NCBI GenBank assembly: GCA_903915555.1
Contig: CAIWTL010000640.1
Span: 1-11,142, forward strand
Direction of reading: 5' to 3'
DNA: 11,142 bases
Source of the DNA: an uncultured Micrococcales bacterium
Lineage (GTDB): Bacteria; Actinomycetota; Actinomycetes; S36-B12; GCA-2699445
Shown here piece by piece: positions 1 to 6,642 of the stretch. Positions within the stretch are counted from its first letter, which is position 1. The number at the start of each line of letters is the position of its first letter. A program made the position numbers and the translations under genes. The notes beneath the pieces were generated by a model, which was not told the origin of the DNA, did not search any database, and worked only from the letters and a program-made list of their open reading frames with translations.

Positions 1-22
1 CGGTGTACGCTGATCGTCGCTC

Positions 23-98
23 GCCCCAATAGCTCAGTCGGTAGAGCGTCTCCAGGGTAAGGAGAAGGTCTACGGTTCGATTCCGTATTGGGGCTCCA
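23..98 (+). tRNA. tRNA-Thr (anticodon GGT), CCA encoded, G33 variant
   Basis: All four arms can be drawn. The acceptor GCCCCAA (23-29) pairs with TTGGGGC (88-94). The D stem is GCTC/GAGC. The anticodon stem TCTCC (49-53) pairs with GGAGA (61-65). The T stem TACGG/CCGTA encloses TTCGATT. U73 is followed by an encoded CCA (96-98). The 7-base anticodon loop is AGGGTAA, so bases 56-58 are GGT, which reads ACC/ACU threonine codons. G1-C72, C2-G71 and anticodon bases G35/U36 agree with threonine identity. The oddity is base 55 (tRNA position 33): it is G, where nearly every elongator tRNA has U to make the U-turn. Everything else looks functional. No promoter is visible in the 22 bases before it. 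Confidence 0.93.
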
Positions 99-131
99 TG
101 CCGCGGCATCGCGGCAGCAGACAACTGCATG

Positions 132-147
132 CGGCACCACGGTGCCG
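132..147 (+). other. Hairpin between tRNA-Thr and tRNA-Met
   Basis: CGGCAC (132-137) pairs with GTGCCG (142-147) around a CACG loop, one base before the 5' end of tRNA-Met. The two tRNAs are probably cotranscribed, so this is most simply a spacer structure near the processing sites. No specific function is claimed. Confidence 0.4.
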
Positions 148-148
148 G

Positions 149-225
149 GGCGGAGTAGCTCAGCCTGGTAGAGCAAGCGGCTCATAATCGCTGTGTCGTG
201 GGTTCAAGTCCCGCCTCCGCTACCA
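149..225 (+). tRNA. tRNA-Met (anticodon CAT), probably elongator, CCA encoded
   Basis: The acceptor GGCGGAG (149-155) pairs with CTCCGCT (215-221), with a G1-U72 wobble that I know from actinobacterial elongator tRNA-Met genes. The D stem is GCTC/GAGC. The anticodon stem AGCGG (176-180) pairs with TCGCT (188-192), and the loop is CTCATAA with CAT at 183-185. The T stem is GTGGG/CCCGC, A73 follows and CCA is encoded (223-225). It is not a typical initiator, because the anticodon stem lacks the three consecutive G-C pairs. A lysidine-type tRNA-Ile(CAT) cannot be strictly excluded from sequence alone, but the body and the position beside rpmG favour Met. U33 is normal here, unlike in the neighbouring tRNA-Thr. 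Confidence 0.92.
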
Positions 226-259
226 CCACCCTCCCGACTTCCCATCCGAAAGGCACACC

Positions 260-427
260 ATGGCCAAGGCCAGCGACGTCCGCCCCAAGATCACCCTGGC
301 ATGCCAGGACTGCAAGGAGCGGAACTACATCACCAAGAAGAACCGCCGCAACGATCCCGATCGCCTCGAGATCAAGAAGTTCTGCCCGCGCTGCAACGCC
401 AGCACGGTGCACAAGGAGACCCGCTGA
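260..427 (+). CDS. rpmG: Large-subunit ribosomal protein L33 (bL33), zinc-binding form
   Basis: This 55-residue protein is the usual size for bL33, a small component of the 50S subunit near the E site. It begins MAKASDVRPKITLACQDC and carries two CxxC pairs (Cys15/Cys18 and Cys42/Cys45), so it is the zinc-ribbon (C+) paralogue rather than the cysteine-free form induced on zinc starvation. A purine-rich site, GAAAGG (248-253), lies 6 bases before the ATG. It follows tRNA-Met by 34 bases and is probably read on the same transcript as the two tRNAs, an arrangement known in other actinomycetes. No zinc-repressor operator is evident upstream, as expected for the C+ copy. Confidence 0.95.
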   Translation: MAKASDVRPKITLACQDCKERNYITKKNRRNDPDRLEIKKFCPRCNASTVHKETR

Positions 428-453
428 CCCCTTCCGGGGTCCCGGCGGCCGGG
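426..453 (+). terminator. Tandem hairpins at the end of rpmG, putative terminator
   Basis: GACCCC (426-431) pairs with GGGGTC (436-441) around TTCC, using the last bases of the rpmG stop codon. It is followed at once by CCCGG-CGG-CCGGG (441-453). The two share base 441, so they abut or compete. No U-tract follows, which is common for actinobacterial terminators. They probably end or attenuate the tRNA-rpmG transcript before the SDR gene. Confidence 0.5.
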
Positions 454-456
454 CGG

Positions 457-462
457 TAGATT
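457..462 (+). promoter_or_regulatory. Putative -10 element (TAGATT) for the SDR-hadAB operon
   Basis: TAGATT fits the TANNNT -10 pattern of actinobacterial housekeeping promoters and lies in the only non-hairpin sequence between rpmG and the SDR gene. Transcription would begin near 468-470 and leave a leader of about 24 nt containing the ribosome site GGAGG (482-486). No convincing -35 is seen at the expected distance, because that stretch is occupied by the rpmG hairpins. Confidence 0.4.
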
Positions 463-463
463 T

Positions 464-486
464 CCTCCGTTCCATCATTTCGGAGG
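464..486 (+). promoter_or_regulatory. Inverted repeat covering the ribosome binding site of the SDR gene
   Basis: CCTCCG (464-469) is the exact complement of CGGAGG (481-486), with an 11-base AT-richer loop. The right arm contains the Shine-Dalgarno core of the gene starting at 493. In a transcript reading through from rpmG the site could be masked. A transcript starting at about 469 from the TAGATT element would lack most of the left arm. It could equally be a protein operator. Confidence 0.35.
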
Positions 487-492
487 TGTGGC

Positions 493-1302
493 ATGGGTCG
501 GTTGGACGACCGGGTGGCGATCGTGACCGGCGGAGGGCGCGGTATCGGGCGGGCCACCTGCCTCAGACTCGCCGCGGATGGCGCCGCCGTCGTGGTCAAC
601 GACATCGACGAGGCCCCCGCCCAGGAGACCGTCGCCCTCATCTCGGCGGCAGGGGGCACTGCGGTCGCCGTCGTGGCGAACACGGTCGACCTCGATCAGG
701 CGCGGGCGCTGACCGCCGCGGCGGCGGACGAGTTCGGGAAACTCGACATCGTCGTCAACAACGCCGGGACCACGCGGGACAAGATGTTCCACGGTCTCGA
801 CGACGAGCTCTTCGACTTCGTCGTGGACACCAATCTGAAGACCGGATTCCACACGACCCTGGCTGCCATGCCGTACATGCGTGAGGTCGCCAAGGCGGAG
901 ATCAAGGAGTACGGCCGTCCGGCGTACAACCGCAAGTTGGTCTTCACCTCCAGCGTCGCGGCACTGATGGGCAATCCAGGGCAGTTCAACTACACGGCCG
1001 CCAAGGGCGCGGTCATCGCGACGACCAAGACCCTGGCCCGCGAGCTCGGGCCGTTCGGGATCAACGTCAACGCCGTGGCGCCCGGCTTCGTGGAGACCCG
1101 GCTCACCGCGGCCAAACAGGCCGGCGAGACCTACGGGATCCCCGAGGAGATGCGGACGATGGCCCGCGCCATGATCTCCCTCGGCCGACTCGGGGAGCCG
1201 GAGGACATCGCCAACGTCACCGCGTTCCTGGTGTCATCCGACGCCGACTTCGTCTCGGGTGTGACGATCCCCGTCACGGGTGGCCAGCTCGGCGGCATGT
1301 GA
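493..1302 (+). CDS. Short-chain dehydrogenase/reductase, FabG-like (3-oxoacyl reductase type)
   Basis: This 269-residue classical SDR is expected to be cytosolic and to reduce 3-oxoacyl-ACP or -CoA to the 3-hydroxy form with NAD(P)H. The Rossmann glycine motif TGGGRGIG is at residues 12-19 and NNAG at 89-92. The catalytic tetrad is Asn114, Ser154, Tyr167 and Lys171 (YTAAK). The C-terminal part has the usual NAVAPGFVETR segment (193-203) and ends VTGGQLGGM. Residues about 128-148 form an insertion rich in charged residues before the Ser strand, making it longer than the 245-250 residues of housekeeping FabG. The ATG follows GGAGG (482-486) by 6 bases. The stop overlaps the next start (TGATG), so it is translationally coupled to two MaoC dehydratase genes. 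That favours acyl-chain elongation over unrelated alcohol oxidation, but the exact substrate is inferred. Confidence 0.88.
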   Translation: MGRLDDRVAIVTGGGRGIGRATCLRLAADGAAVVVNDIDEAPAQETVALISAAGGTAVAVVANTVDLDQARALTAAAADEFGKLDIVVNNAGTTRDKMFHGLDDELFDFVVDTNLKTGFHTTLAAMPYMREVAKAEIKEYGRPAYNRKLVFTSSVAALMGNPGQFNYTAAKGAVIATTKTLARELGPFGINVNAVAPGFVETRLTAAKQAGETYGIPEEMRTMARAMISLGRLGEPEDIANVTAFLVSSDADFVSGVTIPVTGGQLGGM

Positions 1303-1760
1303 TGCCGCTCAATGCGTCGTTCGTGGGCAAGGCCTATCCGCCGATGCCCGCCTACCTGGTGGGACGGGAGCACATCCGCGACTACGCCACCGCCATCGGT
1401 GATCTCGACCCCGCCTTCCACAACGTCGACGCCGCGCGGGAGCTCGGGTATCCGGATCTCATCGCACCGCCCACTTTCGCCTTCTCCCTGACCATGAAGG
1501 CCATGGCGATGGCGATGTTCGACCCCGATCTCGGTCTGGATTACGGGCGCGTGGTGCACGGGGAGCAGCACTTCGCGTACGAACGTCCCATCTGCGCCGG
1601 CGACGAACTGACGGTGTCCTGCGTCATCGCAGAGATCCGCTCGTCGGGCCGCAATGAGTACCTGACGACCCGCAGCGAGGTGTCCACCGTCGAGGGCGAG
1701 TTGGTCGTCACGACGCGTGAGGTCATCGTCTCCCGTGGGACAGCGACGGACGGGGAGTGA
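1302..1760 (+). CDS. hadA: MaoC-family hot-dog protein, HadA-like subunit of (3R)-hydroxyacyl dehydratase
   Basis: This 152-residue protein matches the N-terminal MaoC-like dehydratase domain family (FAS1_DH-like) that includes mycobacterial HadA. Seen directly are an IRDYATAIGDLDPAFH segment (25-40) and the downstream ELGYPDLIAPPTFAF stretch typical of HadA proteins. Mycobacterial HadA is the substrate-holding partner of HadB in the FAS-II dehydratase, which converts 3-hydroxyacyl-ACP to trans-2-enoyl-ACP. Here the D-L-D-P-A-F-H stretch keeps an Asp and a His near the hydratase positions, so a purely non-catalytic role is not assured. The chosen ATG overlaps the SDR stop by one base. A GTG directly before it (1299) would add one residue. 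Order between rpmG and the hadB-like gene matches mycobacteria, except for the SDR gene in front. The function could also be an enoyl-CoA hydratase of PHA or polyketide metabolism. Confidence 0.83.
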   Translation: MPLNASFVGKAYPPMPAYLVGREHIRDYATAIGDLDPAFHNVDAARELGYPDLIAPPTFAFSLTMKAMAMAMFDPDLGLDYGRVVHGEQHFAYERPICAGDELTVSCVIAEIRSSGRNEYLTTRSEVSTVEGELVVTTREVIVSRGTATDGE

Positions 1761-1762
1761 TC

Positions 1763-2185
1763 ATGCCGACCTGGGACGAGGTATCGGTCGGGGAGTCGCT
1801 CCCCGGTTTCGCCGCGCGGGTCAGGCGAGTGGACCTCGTCATGTACGCGGGGGCCAGCGGGGACTTCAACCCCATCCACTGGAACGAACGGGTGGCGAAG
1901 TCCGTCGGTCTGCCGGACGTGATCGGGCACGGGATGCTCACGATGGCGATCGCCGGCCGCATCGTGACGGAGTGGACGGGTGACCCGGGGGCCATCGAGT
2001 CCTATGAGGTCCGGTTCAGCCGCCCAGTGGTGGTCCCCGACGACGACCGGGGCGCGGAGATCCGCGTCGGTGCGACGGTGGTGGACAAACTGGAGGACGG
2101 CAGGGTCGTCGTCGACATCACGGCGGTGTGCGGCGATGACGAGGTCCTGACGAGCGCACGCGCGGTGGCCCTCCTGAGGGTCTGA
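1763..2185 (+). CDS. hadB: MaoC-family (3R)-hydroxyacyl dehydratase, HadB-like catalytic subunit
   Basis: This 140-residue single hot-dog protein, about the length of mycobacterial HadB, carries the hydratase-2 signature YAGASGDFNPIHW at residues 28-40, with catalytic Asp34 and His39, and GHGMLTM further on. In mycobacteria HadB supplies the active site of the HadAB heterodimer, which dehydrates 3-hydroxyacyl-ACP in FAS-II elongation. I chose ATG 1763 because GGGGAG (1752-1757) sits 5 bases before it. A GTG at 1757, overlapping the hadA stop as GTGA, would add two residues and lose that spacing. There is no third subunit (hadC) after it; a short gap and murB follow. With the SDR gene it forms a reductase-dehydratase pair. 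The assignment to fatty-acid elongation rather than another CoA pathway is inferred from context. Confidence 0.87.
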   Translation: MPTWDEVSVGESLPGFAARVRRVDLVMYAGASGDFNPIHWNERVAKSVGLPDVIGHGMLTMAIAGRIVTEWTGDPGAIESYEVRFSRPVVVPDDDRGAEIRVGATVVDKLEDGRVVVDITAVCGDDEVLTSARAVALLRV

Positions 2186-2294
2186 TCCAGCACGGCTTCA
2201 CATCCGGGACGCGACCTGCGCGGCGAGCGCTTCCCCCTGCTCCGGCTCCAGTGGGTCGTCGACATGGTCTGTCCGTCCCGTGTGCGGCTGTCCC

Positions 2295-2300
2295 TACGAT
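2295..2300 (+). promoter_or_regulatory. Putative -10 element of a leaderless murB promoter
   Basis: TACGAT matches TANNNT and ends 6 bases before the GTG at 2307, the spacing expected when transcription starts at or beside the start codon. There is no Shine-Dalgarno sequence in the intervening AGTCGG. A -35 is not recognisable. Confidence 0.5.
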
Positions 2301-2306
2301 AGTCGG

Positions 2307-3368
2307 GTGACCGACCGCCACCCCGTTCCCGCTGTCCCGCCGGAGGCGCAGGAGGAGTTGCGGGACGTGACAACCCTGCGGGTGGGGGGTCCGGCGCGGC
2401 GGCTCGTGGCGGTCTGCGATGAGGCGGACCTCGTCAGACGGGTTCTGGCCGCCGATGAAGCGGGAGAGTCTCTGCTGCTCTTGGGTGGCGGCAGCAATGT
2501 CGTCGTCTCCGATGAGGGCTTCCCGGGAGATGTGTTGTTGGTCCGCACGCACGGCGTGGACCGGGTCGAGGGATGTGGCGCGTCGCAGGTCGTCGTCGCG
2601 GCGGGGGAGGACTGGGACGACCTCGTCGCCTACACCGTGGAGCAGCAACTCGCGGGACTGGAGTGCCTGTCCGGCATCCCGGGGTCGGTGGGCGCGACAC
2701 CCATCCAGAACGTCGGGGCCTACGGGCAGGAGGTCGCCGACGTCATCTCTCGGGTCCGGGTGCTCGACCGAGTGACCGGTGAGATCCGCGAACTGCTGCC
2801 CGCCCAGTGCGGGTTCGCCTACCGCGACAGCGTGTTCAAACGACGCCCCGACCGCTATGTCGTGCTCGAGGTCGCCTTCCGGTTGGAGCGGACGGGCTCG
2901 TCGCAGCCCATCCGCTACCCCGAACTGGCGCGGTCCCTGGGCGTCGGTGTCGGTGACCGGGCACCCCTCGGGAAGGTCCGCGAGGCGGTCCTGGCGCTGC
3001 GGGGTGGCAAGGGAATGGTTCTCGACGCCGCCGATCACGACACGTGGAGTGCCGGCTCGTTCTTCACCAACCCGGTGGTCGACCCTGCGGTGGCCGATGC
3101 CCTCCCGGACGATGCCCCGGCCTTCCCAGCCGCCGGCGGGATCAAGGTCAGCGCTGCCTGGTTGATCGACAACGCGGGCTTCGGAAGGGGTTACGGACTG
3201 CCCGGAGCCGTGTCGCTGTCGACCAAGCACACGCTCGCCCTGACCAATCGCGGGTCCGCGCGCACCGAGGATCTGCTCGAGTTGGCACGTCGGATCCGTG
3301 ACGGCGTCGCGGATCGTTTCGGCATCGTGCTCGTCCCGGAGCCAGTGTTCATCGGCTGCTCCCTGTAG
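2307..3368 (+). CDS. murB: UDP-N-acetylmuramate dehydrogenase (UDP-N-acetylenolpyruvoylglucosamine reductase)
   Basis: MurB is the FAD- and NADPH-dependent cytosolic enzyme that reduces UDP-GlcNAc-enolpyruvate to UDP-MurNAc, the second committed step of peptidoglycan synthesis. The 353-residue product has the FAD-binding segments LLGGGSNVVVSD (58-69) and LECLSGIPGSVGATPIQNVGAYG (118-140), YRDSVFK (172-178), the active-site serine in SAGSFFTNP (Ser251), and the C-terminal glutamate in PEPVFIG (Glu345). Length and the YRDS segment fit the type I, E. coli-like class. The GTG at 2307 was preferred over a GTG at 2280, which would add nine non-conserved residues and place the TACGAT element inside the coding region. 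Its last 20 bases overlap the end of the opposing FUSC gene. It stands alone, separated by 121 bases from hadB. Confidence 0.95.
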   Translation: MTDRHPVPAVPPEAQEELRDVTTLRVGGPARRLVAVCDEADLVRRVLAADEAGESLLLLGGGSNVVVSDEGFPGDVLLVRTHGVDRVEGCGASQVVVAAGEDWDDLVAYTVEQQLAGLECLSGIPGSVGATPIQNVGAYGQEVADVISRVRVLDRVTGEIRELLPAQCGFAYRDSVFKRRPDRYVVLEVAFRLERTGSSQPIRYPELARSLGVGVGDRAPLGKVREAVLALRGGKGMVLDAADHDTWSAGSFFTNPVVDPAVADALPDDAPAFPAAGGIKVSAAWLIDNAGFGRGYGLPGAVSLSTKHTLALTNRGSARTEDLLELARRIRDGVADRFGIVLVPEPVFIGCSL

Positions 3369-5175
3369 GCCCGGGCTCAGGGCCCGGATCGGTGACCGTG
3401 CCCTGTCCGATGGCCCTGATACGGGCTTCCAGGTCATCGAGACCCTTGTCCATGACGGGTGTTCCCCGCCGGTCGTCCAGTTCGCCCGAGTAGATGACGG
3501 ACGCGAGGGAGATCACTCTGGCGTTGGCCTCCTGCAGGTCGTGCAACTGCTGCTCGGCCACGGATGCGTCGCGCAGCATCGCTATGTCGTCCTGCAGGTT
3601 CTTGCGCTGCAGCAGAAAGGCGCCCTCGCGCTGCAGGACGGCTGATGTCGGCGCCGTAGGGTCGGCAACACGTCCCTTCAGGTGGGCCACGACGTCGAGG
3701 AGGGCCGCCTTCGCTGCCGACACGTGCAGGTCCGATTGGGGTCGCACCCGCAGGATGAAGGAGGACACGAGAACCGCGGTGATGGCGGCCGCCGTGATGT
3801 CGACGGCCCGCACCGTGGCCCACTGCAGGAATGCGCCGTCGGGCAGTCCGGTCAGCAGGACGACCGCGGCGCCGAGCGCGGCCGCCATGACCGTGAAGTT
3901 CCGCAGCTGCCACGCGAAACCGGCGATGAGAAGACCAGCTGCGAGAAACGCGATGACCGGAGCCGGCAGGACATAGGACAGTGCCACCGCGCCCACGGCG
4001 CCCAGCCATGTCCCGAAGGCGTACTGGACGGCTCGCGCCCAGGTGGCGCGCGCATTGGTCTGCATGATGGAGAACAGGGCCAGCAGGAACCAGAACGACT
4101 GCGGGATGGTGGTCGACACCATCACGTACGTGGCGACCCCGAGGGCGAGCGCGCGTTGGACGCCGTAGCGGAAGCTGGCTGAGCGCGGACGCAGGACCGA
4201 CATGACCACGGTCTTCCGCAGAGACCCTGAAGGGAAGGGAACGAGCAGCGGTCTTGTCCGTCCCGCCAGGATCTCCTGAGCGTAGTGCAGTGCGTAGTGC
4301 CATCGACCCCAGCAGAACCGGTCGCGAGGTGTGGCGCTCGCGGCACTGTGATCGGCGAGCACCGACAGAGCGTCCGAGATGGGCGGCGTTATCGCCCGTG
4401 GCACGGGGGCGCCTCGGGGTAGCAGGGTTCCGGCGACGGACTGCTGGGCACCCTCGGCTTCCCGGTAGGCGGGTGTCTCCTTCTCCGAGGACAGCCAGTC
4501 GCGCGAGATCATGGCCAGGACCGCCAACTGAGTCAGGGACATGAGCGCCTTGGGGGCCGCATCGAGACGCAACATCAGAATGATCGAGCTCATCTCGGCC
4601 CACGTCACGTCGACGCCCCACGCGCCGGCGGCGAGGCGCCGGGTCTGTTTGCGCGCATCCCAGCCGGACAGGATCACCAGGGTGACGAGCGCGCCGAGCA
4701 GGCCCGCGGCCGCACCGAGCATCGCCCCGACCTCGTCGGCGGACTGGGTGAGCGTCGTGCCCTTGGCGAGGAGCAGCAGGTAGACGATGGTGGGGAACGT
4801 TCCCAGCAGGGGGCCGATCACGGGGATGGCGGTCCACACAGTGGCGACGAAGACGAGGAAGACCATGCCGAGCGTGGCGAGCCAGGGGCGCCCCATCGCA
4901 GCGCTGCCGAGTGCCGCGACGAGGATCATCAGGACTCCCGAACTGACCACGAGACGCAGTGCCATGACGAACGGCCCCATGGCGGTCAGGAGACCGAGGA
5001 ACAGGCCGCAGAGGCCCGACAGCGCGACGGTCTGACCGCCCGTGATGCGCTCGACGAGCAGCCCGAACATGACGCCGAGGATGGCTCCCAGTGCCGCTGC
5101 GACCGAGTTCTGCCAGGCCACCGGCTTGTCGCGGTCGGTGGACAGGGTCGAACCGATCCACTGCGTGATCGACAT
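3349..5175 (-). CDS. FUSC-family inner-membrane protein (aromatic-acid exporter/YccS-like)
   Basis: This 608-residue integral membrane protein has two hydrophobic blocks separated by a soluble middle. The first block (about residues 22-170) reads as five or six helices. The soluble part (about 171-335) is charged. The second block (about 340-477) begins FRYGVQRALALG and contains the arginine- and FGTWLGA-bearing stretch (RAVQYAFGTWLG, 381-392) typical of the fusaric-acid-resistance FUSC_2 domain. A C-terminal segment with coiled-coil character (about 480-590) follows and the tail is proline-rich. FUSC proteins are known or proposed efflux components for aromatic acids and similar compounds, but the substrate here cannot be read. 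The start chosen is MSITQWIG, preceded by a -10-like CATACT 6 bases upstream and no ribosome site. It lies on the same strand as aspC, 55 bases downstream of it. Confidence 0.85.
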   Translation of the reverse strand: MSITQWIGSTLSTDRDKPVAWQNSVAAALGAILGVMFGLLVERITGGQTVALSGLCGLFLGLLTAMGPFVMALRLVVSSGVLMILVAALGSAAMGRPWLATLGMVFLVFVATVWTAIPVIGPLLGTFPTIVYLLLLAKGTTLTQSADEVGAMLGAAAGLLGALVTLVILSGWDARKQTRRLAAGAWGVDVTWAEMSSIILMLRLDAAPKALMSLTQLAVLAMISRDWLSSEKETPAYREAEGAQQSVAGTLLPRGAPVPRAITPPISDALSVLADHSAASATPRDRFCWGRWHYALHYAQEILAGRTRPLLVPFPSGSLRKTVVMSVLRPRSASFRYGVQRALALGVATYVMVSTTIPQSFWFLLALFSIMQTNARATWARAVQYAFGTWLGAVGAVALSYVLPAPVIAFLAAGLLIAGFAWQLRNFTVMAAALGAAVVLLTGLPDGAFLQWATVRAVDITAAAITAVLVSSFILRVRPQSDLHVSAAKAALLDVVAHLKGRVADPTAPTSAVLQREGAFLLQRKNLQDDIAMLRDASVAEQQLHDLQEANARVISLASVIYSGELDDRRGTPVMDKGLDDLEARIRAIGQGTVTDPGPEPGPTGSSR

Positions 5176-5181
5176 GGCGGG

Positions 5182-5187
5182 AGTATG
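5182..5187 (-). promoter_or_regulatory. Possible -10 element of a leaderless FUSC-gene promoter
   Basis: Read on the minus strand, CATACT differs from the consensus TATACT only in its first base and ends exactly 6 bases before the ATG at 5175. The intervening bases are CCCGCC, with no Shine-Dalgarno. Readthrough from aspC is an alternative way of expressing the gene. Confidence 0.35.
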
Positions 5188-5230
5188 GCAGGGGGGAGGG
5201 TGCCCACTCCTGCGGATGAAAAGGCCCCGT

Positions 5231-6433
5231 TCACTCCGACAGAAGTGCGCGGATGCGCTCGACCCCCTCGATGAGGTCGGCGTCGCCGAGCGCGTAGGAG
5301 AAACGCAGGTAACCCGGCGTCCCGAAAGCCTCACCCGGGACGACCGCCACCTCGACCTCATCGAGGATGATCTCGGCGAGTTCCGTGGTGCTGGTGGCCA
5401 CGCGGCCCCGGATGTCGCGACCCAGCGCCCCCTTGACCGACGGATAGGCGTAGAAAGCGCCCTCCGGCTCCGGGCACACGAATCCCGGGATGCCGTTGAG
5501 CCCCGCCACAATGGTCAGTCGGCGGCGGTCGAACGCCTCACGCATCTGCTCGACGACGCCCAGGCCGCCGGACACGGCGGCGAGGGCGGCCGCCTGCGCG
5601 ACGTTGCAGACGTTGGAGGTGGCATGGGACTGCAGGTTGGTGGCCGCCTTGACCATGTCGGGAGGACCGATCATCCAGCCGACGCGCCAACCGGTCATGG
5701 CGTACGTCTTGGCGACGCCGTTGACGACGATGCACTGGTCGGCCAGATCGGGCACCAGCACCGGCATGGAACTGAACGTCGCGTCGCCGTAGACGAGGTG
5801 CTCGTAGATCTCGTCGGTGATGACCCAGATCCCGCGTTCGACGGCCCATTGCCCGATCGCCTCCACCTCCGCCGGTGAGTAGACGGCGCCGCTCGGGTTG
5901 GACGGGGAGACGAAGACGAGGGCCTTCGTGCGGTCGGAGGTGTACTTCTCCAACTGGGCGATGCTGGTCCGGTAACCCGTGGACTCGTCGGTGGGCACAT
6001 CGACGACGAGCCCACCGCAGAGATTGATCATCTCCGGGTATGTGGTCCAGAAGGGGGCCGGCAGCAGCACCTCGTCCCCGGGATTCAGCAGCGTGGCGAA
6101 GGCGTTGTACAGCGCCTGCTTGCCGCCGTTGCTGATCAGGACCTGCTGCGGCGTGACCTGCAGTCCCGAGTGCTGCGCAGTCGTCGCGGCCACCGCCTCC
6201 TTGAGGGCCGGCTGGCCCCCGGCGGGCGAGTATCGGTGGCTCTTGGGGTCCCGGGCGGCGACAACTGCCGCCTCGACGATGTAGTCGGCGGTCGGGAAGT
6301 CGGGCTCTCCGGCGCCGAAACCGATGACGGGCTTCCCCTCGGCCTTCATTGCCTTCGCCTTGGCGTCCACGGCGAGGGTGGCGGACTCGGCGATGGCGCC
6401 GATGCGTTGCGAGATCCGGTGAGTGACGGCCAT
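5231..6433 (-). CDS. aspC: Pyridoxal-phosphate aspartate aminotransferase (class I, subgroup Ib type)
   Basis: This 400-residue fold-type I aminotransferase exchanges amino groups between aspartate and 2-oxoglutarate and is cytosolic. Motifs are GAGEPDFPT (40-48) near the N terminus, SPSNPSG (176-182) with Asn179, DEIYEHLVY (207-215) with Asp207 and Tyr210 that hold the cofactor, the Schiff-base lysine Lys242 in VAKTYAMTGWRVGW, and the carboxylate-binding arginine Arg377 in LRFSYA. These fit Thermus/Rhizobium-type subgroup Ib enzymes, some of which also transaminate prephenate; which substrates are used here is not visible. The ATG is preceded by GAGAGG (plus-strand 6442-6447) at 8 bases. It is divergent from the tRNA-Trp-secE-nusG unit, an arrangement I associate with streptomycetes, and is followed by the FUSC gene. 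Confidence 0.93.
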   Translation of the reverse strand: MAVTHRISQRIGAIAESATLAVDAKAKAMKAEGKPVIGFGAGEPDFPTADYIVEAAVVAARDPKSHRYSPAGGQPALKEAVAATTAQHSGLQVTPQQVLISNGGKQALYNAFATLLNPGDEVLLPAPFWTTYPEMINLCGGLVVDVPTDESTGYRTSIAQLEKYTSDRTKALVFVSPSNPSGAVYSPAEVEAIGQWAVERGIWVITDEIYEHLVYGDATFSSMPVLVPDLADQCIVVNGVAKTYAMTGWRVGWMIGPPDMVKAATNLQSHATSNVCNVAQAAALAAVSGGLGVVEQMREAFDRRRLTIVAGLNGIPGFVCPEPEGAFYAYPSVKGALGRDIRGRVATSTTELAEIILDEVEVAVVPGEAFGTPGYLRFSYALGDADLIEGVERIRALLSE

Positions 6434-6504
6434 GTGGTCATCCTCTCACCGCGGGGAGTGGGGAGTCCGCCCCAGGTCGCGGCGGATCGCGCCCAGCAGG
6501 GGGA

Positions 6505-6535
6505 TTGGACCCCAGCGGGGGGGTGCATCTACACT
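6505..6535 (+). promoter_or_regulatory. Promoter for the tRNA-Trp-secE-nusG unit
   Basis: TTGGAC (6505-6510) and TACACT (6530-6535) are separated by 19 bases, slightly longer than optimal. A run of seven G lies in the spacer. Transcription would begin near 6541-6543, about 100 bases before tRNA-Trp, with a small hairpin GGCGC-GTC-GCGCC (6542-6554) at the transcript's 5' end. It lies between aspC and the tRNA, where a plus-strand promoter is required. Confidence 0.55.
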
Positions 6536-6642
6536 CGGTCGGGCGCGTCGCGCCGTGCGCAAGCCTGCCTTGGTTCCCCGGGAGTGGGTGCACACGGAGT
6601 CGTCGTCGCCACCAACCGGTCGCCCTGGGCGGCTCGAGGTAG

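Noticed and set aside
54..60. Reading the first tRNA as tRNA-Pro(GGG) by shifting the anticodon
   Set aside because: The 5-bp stem fixes a 7-base loop with GGT at positions 34-36, and shifting would break the stem. The tRNA body also fits threonine.
2198..2293. Minus-strand 31-codon fragment ending DPLEPEQGEALAAQVASRM in the hadB-murB gap
   Set aside because: The peptide looks protein-like, but the frame is closed by TAG at its upstream side and has no ATG, GTG or TTG start. It may be a remnant, but cannot be supported.
2118..3437. Long open frame of 439 codons on the minus strand across murB
   Set aside because: It is antisense to a clear MurB with all family motifs, and its product is low-complexity and Arg/Gly/Asp-rich. 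It is the usual GC-rich shadow frame.
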